A stretch of DNA of 64,000 nt from Rebecca billardiae RCC1528 (Eukaryota > Haptophyta), in contig OZ251249.1 in assembly GCA_965240325.2 (NCBI GenBank), positions 248,001-312,000 of the forward strand, given 5' to 3'. The position numbers and the translations under genes are program-made. The notes beneath the pieces are model-generated. The model was not told where the DNA came from, did no database searches, and saw only the letters and a list, made by a program, of their open reading frames with translations. Of the stretch, positions 1-10,382 are shown in pieces. Position 1 is the first letter of the stretch; each line of letters starts with the position of its first letter.

Positions 1-1965
1 CGCGCCGGGCTCAACGAGTGCGACCGCCGCCGCGTGGGCGTACTACGCGCCGCCTGCACTCGCGTCCATCTCGCCCGCGCGCGGCGACGCGCGCGGCGGC
101 GTGCGCACCACGCTGCTCGGCTCGGGGTTCGGCGCGCTCGGCGCGCTGAGCGGCGGGCTCGGGCTGCTGCGCGTGCGCTTCGGCGCGTCCGTGCCCGCCG
201 CGCCGCCGAGTCTGATCGCCGACGACCGGCTCGAGCAGCTCTCCCCATTTGGTTCGGAGGGCGCGGCGCTCGTCGGCGTCGCGCTCAACGGCCAGCAGTT
301 CGACGCGGTCGGCGCGGGCGGCGAGCCCGCCGGCGTGGCGTTTGGGTTCGTGGGGCTGCACGCGCCGCGGCTGCTGGGCGCGCGCTTCAACGCGGAGGCG
401 ACCGCGCTGCTGCTCCGCTTCGACGAGCAGCCCACCGACCGCGCGGGGCTGGCTGGCCTGCAGCCGTGCGCGCGCGTGCTCGACGACGACACCGTGCGCC
501 TCGTGCGCGGCGGCTTTGGCGAAGCGCCGCTCTGCTACTGGGCGGACGACTCGACGCTCGTCGCCGAGCTGAACCTGCTGACCGCCGTCGCGCCGGGCGC
601 GTCGGTGGGCGTGCGCGCGGGCGTGCTCGGCCCCGCCTTCCACGGCCGGCCGTGCCCGCACGAGCTGTGCGCGACCAACAGCACCGCGACAATCGACGCA
701 GACGCGCCGTGCGAGCGGTCCTGCCCGACGCCCCTCGCCGCCATCCGCGGCCCCTCGCGCGTGTCCGCGTGCGCGGGCGAGGTGCTGGCGCTGGACGGCT
801 CGAGCTCGACCGGCGGCGGGATCGCGCCGCTCCGCTTCGAGTGGCGCGTCGACGCGAGCCGCACGGACGGCGACGCCGCGGCGCTGAACGCTCGGCTGCG
901 CGCGCTTGACGGCCCCGCCGCCGCGCGGCTGGAGCTTGGGAGCCTCGGCGGGTTCTCACGGGGGGTCTTTTTGCTGCGCGTGACGAACTTCCTCGGCGCC
1001 GCGTCGGCCATCGCCGAGTGGGCCGTCGAGCGCGGCGGCGGCCTCGCGCCCGCGCTCGTCATCGACGGCCCGCCGCTGCGGCCGGTGCGGCCGGCGGCGG
1101 AGCTCAACCTGCTGGGTGCGGCGACGCTCGCTAGCTGCTGGCCGCCTGCCCAGGACTCACAGGTCGACTTCGAGTGGTCGGTCTCGCGGGTCCTGCTCGG
1201 CACGCCGCCGTCGCTCGACGGGCCGGCGGCCGACGACGCCGGCGCCGACGCCGAGGCCGACGGCGACGGCGACGCGGCCTTCTTCGCGTCCGCGCCCGAG
1301 GCTGCGGACGCGCCGCGCCTCGCGCTTACGGGTGTCGACAGGATCAATCTCAGACTATCTCCCTTCTCGCTGCGCGCGGGGCGCACCTACGAGCTGGTGC
1401 TGCGCGGGGCGATGCGCGCCGCGCCCGGCGCGGCGGCGGCGAGCGCGCTCGTCCGCCTCGCGGTGCGCGCGCAGCCGCTCCAGCCCGTGATCGCCGGCGG
1501 CGACCGGCGCGTCTCCGCCGCCGCGTCGATCGCCGTCGACGCGCGAGCGTCTTACGACCCCAACGTGCCCGGCGGCGCGGGAGATCGCAATCTCACGTTC
1601 GCGTGGGCGCTCTACCACGCCGCGGCCAACGGCACGGCGCCGGGCGGCGCGGGCGCGGCGGAGCTGCTCGCAGGGCTGCCCGGCGTGGACGCCACGGCGG
1701 CCATGCTCCAGCTGCCCCCGAACTCGCTGGTGGCGGGCGCATACACTCTAGTGCTCACGCTGAGCGTGGCGGCGGCGGCGGCCGAGCCGGCGGCCGCCGC
1801 CGCCGCGACGCCGCCGCCCGCGCAGCGCGCCCTCGCCCTCGAGGTCGTGCCCGCGGCGGTGCCCACCATCGCCTTTGCGCCGCTCGCCGCGCCCAAGTAC
1901 AACCCGAGCTGGCCGACGCCCAGTCAGCGCCTCACGCTCCAGACGAGCTTGGCCGACAGCGCCGG

Positions 1966-2019
<54 letters not shown>

Positions 2020-5000
2020 CGCGGGCTGGGTGTATCGATGGCGGGCGTACGTGCTGCTCGGCGGCGGCGCGCGCGCCGAGGCGGCGCTCGACCTGGAGGA
2101 CGCGTCGACGACGACGACGGGCGGCGCGCAGCCTTCTCTCGCCTTCGTCTCCGGCGCACTCACGCCGGGCGCGCTTTACGCGTTCGAGCTGAGCCTCAGC
2201 CGAGCGCCGCCGCCCGCCGGCGGCTCGGCCGCCGACCCCGCCGCCGCCGCCGCGCGCGCAGAGGTGGTGGTGCAGATGAACAGGCCGCCGTTCGGCGGCG
2301 CGCTCGGCGCCGCGCCGCGCGAGGGGATGGCGCTGCGCACGCGCTTCGCGCTCACCGCCGAAGGCTGGAGCGACGACGCGGAGGACCTGCCGCTGCGCTA
2401 CGCCTTTGGGTACACGCCAGCCGCCGCCGGCGCCGGCGGCGCGGCGGCGGCGGCGGCGGGCGGGCGCGGCGCCGCCCGCGGCACCACGCTGAGCGGCCTC
2501 GCCAGCGGCGGCGGCGGCATCGCGGCCGCGTCGTTCACCTCGCTCGGCGATGCGGTGTCCTCCGCGCGCGCGCTCGCGACGCTGCCCGCGGGCAACTGGA
2601 CCCTCAGTGTCTCCGCCATCGACGTGTGGGGGGCGGCGGGCGGCGCGACCGCGGCCGTAACGGCCGCGGACGTAACCGCCGCCGAGACGGGCGGCGGCGC
2701 GGAGGAGGCGGCGGCCGCGCTCGCCGCCGCGCTCGCCGCCGCGCGCGATGACGTACTCACGGGCGCGCTCGCGAGCGCGCGCCAGCGCGTGATCGCCATC
2801 GCGACGATGGCGCTCGGCGGGCTCGGCGGCTCGGCGGGCGGCGGCGCCGACCCAGCCAACGGCACCACGCCCTCAGGGGAGGAGGCGGCGGCGGCCGCGG
2901 CGGCCGCGCTCGGCGGCGCGTTGCTTGAGATCACAGCGGCCGCGTCCGAGCGCGGCACGGCGACGGCCGCGTCGCGGCAGCAGGCGTCGGCGGCGCTGCT
3001 CGCGCTGAGCGCCGCGCCCGACGCGCTCGGCGGCGAAGGGCAGGCGAGCGCGCTGCGCCAGCTCGAAGGCATCCTCACCGGCGCGGCGGCGGGCGGCGGC
3101 GGCGGGGCGGCGGGCGGCGCGGCGGGCGGCGGCGCGGCGGACGGTCTCGACGCGACGACAGCGGCGAACGCGCTGCTCACACTCGACGCGGTCCTCGGCG
3201 CGGACGAGTCCTTGCTGGACGCCAACCACACCGCGGCGGTGAACGCGGCCGCGGGCGCGGTCGCCGCGAGCCTCTCTCGCGGGCTGCTCTCCGGCGCAGT
3301 GATCGGCGAGATTGCAATCTCGGCCGTGGGGCGGTTTGTCGAGCTGCGCGTGGCGCGCTCGGCGCCGGGCGCGCTGGCGAACGCGAGCCTCGCGACGGCG
3401 GGCGGCGCGGGCGGCGCGACGCTCCCGCCCGCCGTGCTCGACGCCCTGCCGCCCGCCGCCCGCAGCGCCGGCGTCGACACGCTGGTCTACGCGCTCGATC
3501 GGAATGTGCACGGCGGCGCGCTCGTCGCAAACGGCGCACGCGCGCGCCGGCGGCGGCGGCTTGGGGCGGCGGCGGCGGCCGGCGGCGGCGCGGCGGCGTG
3601 GCGGCCGCCGGCGGCGTGGGGGGGCGGCGGCGGCGAGGGCGCGCTGGCGCACGGCCGCCGCCGCGCGCAGGAGGAGGCGGCGGCGGAGTCGGAGGCGGGG
3701 GCGGAGGCTTCGCTTCGATCGGTTTTACTGTCTGTGTCACTCGCCGCGGCGGGCGGCGGCGCCGAGATTGCAATCTCGGGGCTGGCGGCGCCGGTGATCC
3801 TCGCGCTCCGCCGCGCGCCGTCAGACGGGGTGTACGGCGTGGCCGACGGCGTCGGCGCGCCGCTCAACTGCTCGCACGCCGCCGGCGGCGCCGCCGCCTG
3901 CCCCGCGCGCACATACTGCGAGCCGACCGCGGCCGTGTGCGCGTGCGCGGCCCCGTGGTCGGGGCCCGCGTGCGCCGAGCGCGCGGAGTGTCGGTTCTGG
4001 GACGGGGCGCGGGGGGGGTGGTCCGGCGCGGGGTGCAGCACGCTCGATGGACCGCCGGCTGGCGTCGCCTCGCCGCTCGGCGACGCCGCCGACGGCGGCG
4101 GCGGCGCGGCGGGTGCGGCCGACGACGAGGCCCTGACGGCGCACGGCGCGCCGAGCTTGCAATCTGGGCCCGACGAGCCGCGCGCGCTGCTCTACTGCGC
4201 GTGCGACCACCTGACGGACTTTGGCGCGCTGCGGGTGCCGACGAGCGTGGCCGAGCTGGAGGAGGAGGTGGGCTCGTTCACCATCAACACCTTCTCCCTC
4301 GACGACGCGGCGGAGGCGCTCTCCGACGGCCCGGAACTCTCCGAGAACGTCGCGATCTATTCCCTCGTGTTCTCCATGCTCGGCTGCGCGCTGCTCAGCG
4401 TGTGCGCGTTCTGCTTGCGGGACTCGCGCGAGGCGGCGGCGCGCGCGAGGGCGAGCGAGGCGGCGGCGGCGCGGCGCGACGCGCGCGCCGAGCGCGCCGC
4501 CGCCGCGCTCGAGGCGCGGCTCGACGAGCTCGACGACTACGTCGCCGCGCGCGCCGAGGCGGCCGCGGGCGCCATGCAGCGCGCGGCCGCGCGCGGCGCC
4601 GGCCGCGCGGGCTCGACGCGCCGCCGCCTCGCGCTCGCCGCCTCGTCCAAGGCGTCCGGCGCGCTGCAGACGGTGTTCGGCGAGGGCGCCGACCGGTCTC
4701 GCGAGCACCGCGCGACGCGCCTCCTCCGCCAGATCCTCGCGCAGCTCCAGTCCGACCACACCCTCCTCGGCCTCTGGTACGGCGACCCCGAGGACTCGAA
4801 GCGCGCCGAGCTGTGCGCGGTCTTCTGGGCGACGGCGTTTCTCGGCCTCGTGGTCGAGTGCATGCTGTACGATGTGTCGGGCGCGCCCGCGGCGCCGGGC
4901 GTGGCGATCAACCTGGTCTCAGTGCTGCTCACCGCGCTCCTGACCGCCGCGCTCCTCCTCCCCGCCCTCGCCCTCTTCAAGCTGATCTTTCTTCTCGGCT

Positions 5001-5397
5001 ACGGCCGGCGCACGCCGCTCGCGCGACGGCTGTTTGCGCGCTTGCTCGACGGCGGCGCGGCCGAAGCGGACCGGCAGCTGCTGGCCGCGGCGCCGCTGCA
5101 GGCTGGCTCGTCGCGCCGGCTGCTGCGCCGCGCCAGCTCGTCACACGCCGCCTCCGCCCGAGACGCGGCCTCCGCCGGCTGGGGCTGGTCGTCGTCGCGC
5201 CGGCGGCGCGCGCGCGTCGGCGCGCACGGCGGCGCGCCCGCGCCGGCCGACGCCGCCGCCGACGACGCCGCCGACGCGGACGCAGAGCTAGGCGCAGCGT
5301 GCGCGGCGGCGGGCTTGCCGGCGGGCACGAGCCGGCGCGTCGCGCGGCTCGTGCGCGCCGCGTCGACGCTGCGCCGCGCCGCCTCGCGCGTCGAGCC

Positions 5398-5439
<42 letters not shown>

Positions 5440-7910
5440 GGGCGGCCGCTCGCCCGCGCCGCCGCCGCCCGCGCGCGGCGGCTCGCGCGCCGACCCGCGC
5501 CGCGGCGCCAGCCGCCGGCTCGCGCCACTCCCATCCGCCGCGTCGGAGGCGGAGGCGGAGCGCATGGCGCGGGTGGACGCGCTCGCCGCGGCGTGGGAGG
5601 CGGAGGCGGCGGCGGAGCGGGCCGGCTCCGCGCCGCCGCAGCCGCCGCCCGCGCCCCGCGGCGGCGCGTCCACCCCAAAGCCGACCGGCCGCGGCGGCGG
5701 GAGCGGCGGCGGCCGCGGCGGCGGCGGCGGCGGCGGCTGGAGTGACGGTTGGGCCGGCAGTGCCGCCCCGCGCTCGTCGTCCTCCGCCGCGAGCTCGGAG
5801 ATCACGTCGGTGATCGGCGACTCGGAGGACTCCATCCTCTCCACCCCCGCGCACAGCTTCCGCATCCCGCGCGGCGCCGGCGGCGGCGTAGGCGGCGGCG
5901 GCGCGCCCCGTGCGCGCGACACGCCGACGCGGGGCGGCGCGGACGCCGCCGCCGCCGGCAGCGACGGCGCGGGCGGCGCGGGCGGCGGCGACAGCCCGGC
6001 CGGGCCCCTCTCGCCGCCGCGCGCGCACTACTACTGGGCGCGCGACGCGCCGATCCACGTGCCCTCGGCCGCCGTCACCGCCTCCCTCGCGCCCACCCTC
6101 GTGCCGCCGGCCGTACTGATTCCGCCGGCGCGCGGCGCGCGCGCGTCGGCGGGCTCGCTCGAGAGCGCGCACCTGCTGCTGCGCTCGGCGCGCGCGAGCG
6201 GCGCGGGGTGCGGCTCCGTGTACAGCTGCGGGGGGGCGGGGCACGAGCGTCAGCATGGCGGCCACCAGCATGGCAGCTGCTCGCCGCTGTCGCTCCGCAG
6301 CGCCGCAGCCGCCTCCTCCGCCTCGCAGCAGCGGCACGCGCCAGCCGCGCGCGTGCTCGGTGCCATGTCGCCCATGCTGCTCCCGCCCGCGCTGCCGCCG
6401 CCGGCGGGCGGCCCGGCGGGCGGCGCGCGCGCGCGCTCGCCCAGCGCGCAGACTGCGCCGGCGCGCTGGCGGGGCGGCGGCGCGAGCCGGCCGCCGTCGT
6501 GGGGCGGCGCGGGCGCGCGCTCGGCGGCGTGCGGGTCCTCGCCCGGCGAGGGCGCGGCGCGCGCGGAGCCGCGGCGCGCGCAGCTACCGCCGGGGTGGTC
6601 CTACGCCGTGAGCGCGCCGCCGTGGCCCGCGCCGCCCGAGCCGCCGGCCGCGCCGCCCGTCCCAAACCCGCCGCGCGCGACGCGGCCGCGCCGACTGCCG
6701 CCGCCCAGCGCGCCGCTCCCGCCGATCGGCGGCGGCGCCGGCGCCGGCGAGAACGACTGGGCGCAGCCGCCCGCGCGGCGGCGCTCGTGCGCGCGCACGC
6801 TCAGCTGCGAGGGGCGCGCGACGCGGCGCGAGCCGAGCGCCGCCTGCCTCGTGTGCGCTAGCGAGGCGCCGACCGCCGAGCCGCGCGTTGCATACGCCGA
6901 CGCCGACGCCGACGCGCCGGGCGGCGCGCCGCCGCCGCCCCTCCTGCCGCCGGGGCCGGCGCCGAGCAGCAGCTCCGCGCTCGTTCTGGAGCTGAGCATC
7001 GAGCACGACCTCGAGCCGGTCGCGGTCGACCGGCTGCGAATTGTTTTCCACCGGTTCGACGCGGATGGCTCGGGCTTTGTCGACGCGTCCGAGCTGCGCG
7101 CGCTCGTCGAGGCGATGGGGATCCGGCGCACGCGCGCAGAGGTCGCCGAGCTGGCCGCGGTCGTGGACGCGAACCGCAACGGCCGGATCTCCTTCGAGGA
7201 GCTGGTCGCGTGGTTCGACGAGATGGCCAAGGTGGGCGCGCGCGCGCCGCGCGCGCGCGCGCGCCTCGCTTCGGCGCGCACGCCTCGCTCGCCGCGCCGC
7301 ACGCGCGCGCGCTCGCCCCGCCGCCCTCGCTCGGCCGGCGCTGACGGCACGCCGCGCGCGCGCCGCCCGTGCGCACGCGCGCGCTCGCGCGCGCCCGTCG
7401 CAGGAGGCGGACGAGCGCGAGAGCCGGCGGCGCGAGTCACTGTGGGGCCGACTCTCCGAGCGCGCGGCGCGCTGCGCGCCGCCGCTGCCTGTGCGCAAGG
7501 CGCTGGCGTGGCTCGCCATCTGGGCCATCATCGGCGTGCTCGCGCTCCTCGCCATCATCTACGCGCGGCTGTTCGGCGCGGCGCAGACCGAGCTGATGCT
7601 CGTGAGCTGGTCGCTCGCCGAGACGCAGACGCTCAGCGTCGAGGTGCGCCGCGCGCGCGCGCCGACGTGCGCGCGCGCGCGCTCGCGCCGCGCCCTCGAC
7701 TCTCAATCAAGACTCAAACCCCGCGGCCCGCCCATCCCGCCGGCCCCGGCGGCCGCGCAGGAGCCCTTCATGATCGTGCTCGCTGTCGTGATCCCGTGGG
7801 TCGTCGACCGGCTCACGTCCAACGAGGTGGTGGCCGAGGTGATCAACGAGTTCCTCGCGTCGACGATCGGTGCCGCCATCTCCGCCGTGCGCAGCGCGCT
7901 CGGGTGCTGA
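1..7910 (+). CDS. REJ/GPS (polycystin-1-like) membrane protein with EF-hand pair, 5' truncated by window edge
   Basis: Partial gene, open from the first bases (frame starting at 2). Exons <2-7231, 7404-7643 and 7761-7910, with GTGGGC and GTGCGC donors and CAG acceptors, all phase 0; about 2,540 residues are visible. The N-terminal 1,400 residues are an extracellular Ala/Gly-rich region with REJ-type signatures: PLRFEWRVD, FEWSVSRVLLG, a SYDPNVPGG segment, and NRPPFGG followed by W-D-D-A-E-DLPLRY. A GPS cleavage-site motif (YCACDHLTDFGA) lies near residue 1400 and a first membrane helix near 1455. Two more helices follow at about 1602-1668, then a long Pro/Gly-rich disordered cytosolic stretch, two EF-hands (DADGSGFVDASE near 2353, DANRNGRISFEE near 2389) and one or two C-terminal helices. 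REJ plus GPS is typical of polycystin-1/egg-jelly receptors, but I see no PLAT domain and no full channel domain. A calcium-responsive surface receptor is inference. Confidence 0.75.
1962..2018 (+). repeat. GCCGAC hexamer run inside the REJ protein exon
   Basis: Near-perfect tandem of the 6-mer GCCGAC, coding for alternating Ala-Asp in the extracellular region of the REJ/GPS protein. It is a likely length polymorphism within a coding exon. Confidence 0.8.
3308..3321. repeat. 14-bp palindrome GAGATTGCAATCTC, copy 1
   Basis: Perfect palindrome within the REJ/GPS coding exon. The identical 14-mer recurs at 3764-3777, where it also encodes EIAIS. Confidence 0.7.
3764..3777. repeat. 14-bp palindrome GAGATTGCAATCTC, copy 2
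   Basis: Second exact copy 456 bp downstream of the first. Partial relatives are at 1582-1595 and 4156-4166. Confidence 0.7.
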
Positions 7911-8437
7911 TGATGAGGTTGCGCCCACACAAGCCAATGTTTCGTTGATTACTTTCAGGGTGAAAACATACTACGCGGCTTACGGTTGATACGCTCGAGT
8001 ACCTTCTCAAACATGTAGCACTTATTCAGAACCAAGGAACCGTCACGGTATTACTATTCGATGGTCGTTTGTCAGACTGATTGCGGCATACATTTGATTG
8101 AAACCATCAATAATCTGCTGTACATCTCCCCGCCAAAGTCTGGGGTGGTTTATGATAGTCCTTTGTCAGACCCATCAATCAGTTATTTTACGATCAGTCT
8201 TGGTACCCTCCCTAAAATCTGGGGTAGTTGAAGCGTGGTTAAAATAGTGAGTCGTGCGGGTACATCATGAAGGTCTTCGCCCGAATCAGTACGATATAAT
8301 CATATGCGTCCATCATCATCGACGAATCTGCGCTGCGTTAATCATCCATCGACTTCCCAGCCGACCGAGAGGCGAGAGAGAACCACACAATCCCGCCGTC
8401 GTCGACACAAACACCTCAAGAACTCCTCACACTCCAC
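7911..8437. other. Intergenic, no gene recognised
   Basis: A 527-bp gap of lower GC content between the REJ/GPS gene and the zinc-finger gene, which lie on the same strand. It should hold the 3' end of the former and the promoter and leader of the latter. I see no convincing ORF, RNA or repeat. Confidence 0.6.
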
Positions 8438-9796
8438 ATGACACGACGAATGGACTACCACGCGCTCGCGCAACGGATGCTCGAGAACGAGGCGTTCCGG
8501 CAGCAGATCGCGCCGCGGGACGCGAGGAACGCGAACGCGCGCATCGAGTTGCTCGCGCTCGCGCTGCTCCAGCAGCACCGGGCTCCTCAGCCGCAGCCGA
8601 GCGCGACGCCGACCGTCGTCGGGCCGCCGATCCTCCAGCACGGCGGCATGCGGGGTCTCGACTCGCTCGCAAGGCCGTCGGCTCCACCGCTGCTCACGGG
8701 CGCGGAAGTGCCATACATTGCCCTGCTACGCACGGCCGGGCTCACGCCTGCACTCCCCGGCCTCGCCGGCCACGGCGGCGCCGAGTCCGAACTCTTCCCA
8801 CGCTCCTTCCTGCAGGCCACTCCGGCCCCACCTCCCGCGTACGCGCCCTTCCACTTCGTCGGGCCGCACCACGCTGGCCTCGACGACGGGCTGTCGCCCC
8901 TGCCGGGCCTGATTGCAGCACGCCCATTCCCGCTCTCGACCCCCGAGCCCATCCCTTCGCTCGACCAGCCGCCGCCGCCGCCCCACCAGCCGCTGGCGCA
9001 GCTCGCTGCGGCCGAGCAGCAGCAGCAGATCATGATGATGATGATGATGATGGCGGAGCCCGCGGAGGACGACGGCAGCAACATCGACGAGGGACCGGGC
9101 GAGCTCGCGCAGCGGATGGGTTTGCGCTGGAACGAGCGCACGCCGTGCTCCAAGTGCGCTCGCACGTTTTCCAGCCGGTACCACGCGCAGAAGCACTTCA
9201 TGCGCGTGCACTACAAGGGCAAGAAGCGGCACGTGTGCACGCGCTGCCACCGCAAGGCCTTCGCCGTCAAGGAGGACCTCACCACGCACCAGAAGGCGTG
9301 CGGCCGCGTGTACCTGTGCGCATGCGGCCTGCGGCTGGGCTCGCGGCCGACGCTCGTGCGCCACTGCGCGCTGAGGAGCCACGAGCCCGTCTCGCTCCAC
9401 GGCTTTGACGCCGACGACGTGCCGGCGCCGCCGCCGCTCGCGGGCGCCTCGACCTCCGGCTCGTGGGCAGACGGCGCCGCCGAGCTTCCCGTCGCAGCCG
9501 GCAGCTCGCTGCTCGGCGTCGCCGGCTCGGCAGCGCAGCCCGAGCTCGCGCACCACCCCGTGACCGCGCCTCCGTTGCTCCCGATGCCCTCGGCGTCCTT
9601 CTTCTCCGCGGACGCTCCGCTGATGCCGATGGCGCAGGCGCCTCCAGCCGGTCACGCGCGCTCGGGACTCGCGGCCCAGCACGCAGACCGCCACGGTGAC
9701 GCACTGCAGAGCCACTGCTTCGACGGCAGCATGCATGCCGCGCCGGGCCTCGGCATCGTCGAGGAGCTCGCCGCCATCCTCTCGACGACGAAGTGA
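8438..9796 (+). CDS. C2H2-type zinc-finger protein (three fingers), probable DNA-binding regulator
   Basis: Single-exon ORF of 452 residues; a second ATG lies four codons downstream. The N-terminal half is low-complexity (Pro/Ala/Leu) with a Gln run and a run of seven Met near residues 193-206. A compact zinc-binding centre follows. Finger 1 is C237-C240-H253-H258. Finger 2 is C267-C270-H284-C288, which is C2HC. Finger 3 is C294-C296-H309-H315, with only one residue between its cysteines. Basic linkers (KGKKRH) separate them. The Ser/Ala/Pro-rich C-terminal 130 residues have no domain I recognise. C2H2 clusters of this kind bind nucleic acid, so a nuclear role is likely; the target is unknown. 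No intron is needed. Confidence 0.75.
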   Translation: MTRRMDYHALAQRMLENEAFRQQIAPRDARNANARIELLALALLQQHRAPQPQPSATPTVVGPPILQHGGMRGLDSLARPSAPPLLTGAEVPYIALLRTAGLTPALPGLAGHGGAESELFPRSFLQATPAPPPAYAPFHFVGPHHAGLDDGLSPLPGLIAARPFPLSTPEPIPSLDQPPPPPHQPLAQLAAAEQQQQIMMMMMMMAEPAEDDGSNIDEGPGELAQRMGLRWNERTPCSKCARTFSSRYHAQKHFMRVHYKGKKRHVCTRCHRKAFAVKEDLTTHQKACGRVYLCACGLRLGSRPTLVRHCALRSHEPVSLHGFDADDVPAPPPLAGASTSGSWADGAAELPVAAGSSLLGVAGSAAQPELAHHPVTAPPLLPMPSASFFSADAPLMPMAQAPPAGHARSGLAAQHADRHGDALQSHCFDGSMHAAPGLGIVEELAAILSTTK

Positions 9797-10382
9797 CATC
9801 TGACGTGCCGCCGGCCCGTAGAGTGGCCGAGACGCGGCGGCGCCGCGCGCCACCACTCCGCCACTGCGCTGCTGAGAACTTATCGCGCGTGCGGCCGTGC
9901 TGACGATCGATGTCGATCGTCGTCGTCTGTCTGCTGCTGTTGCCATCCGCCGACTCTGTCCGCGCGAGTGTAGTCAGTCGCGCCCGCCCGACTGATGTAG
10001 CAGTAGTGAGTATACTCTGACGATGTGGCGTCACTGCACTACCCATTCATCAAGCCACGACGCGCGCGCGCGATCGCGGATTTATTATATGCACTGATGA
10101 TGATGATGAGTACGTAGTAGTCGATCGTCGCGATCTGATGTCTGTAAGCAGATCGATCGCGACGCTACTGCTCAGCGGCTATGATGATGACGAGCTTCTG
10201 AGCTTCGTAGACGCGTCATTGTCATCATTAATACATATCGCGTACCGATGCCGCGCGCGCGCGCCTGCTAATGCGCCGTGGGCCGGCCGCGCGCCGCGCC
10301 GCGGGGCCGCGCCGGCCGCAGCCCCAGGCCTGGCGAGCGCCTCCCGGGGCGGCGTTCGCCGCCGCCGTCACCTCGCGCGCGC
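9797..10382. other. Convergent intergenic region
   Basis: 586 bp between the 3' ends of two convergent genes. It contains short GATGAT runs near 10096-10110 and 10182-10190 and no ORF I can support. 3' processing signals for both genes are expected here but are not identifiable by eye. Confidence 0.5.
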
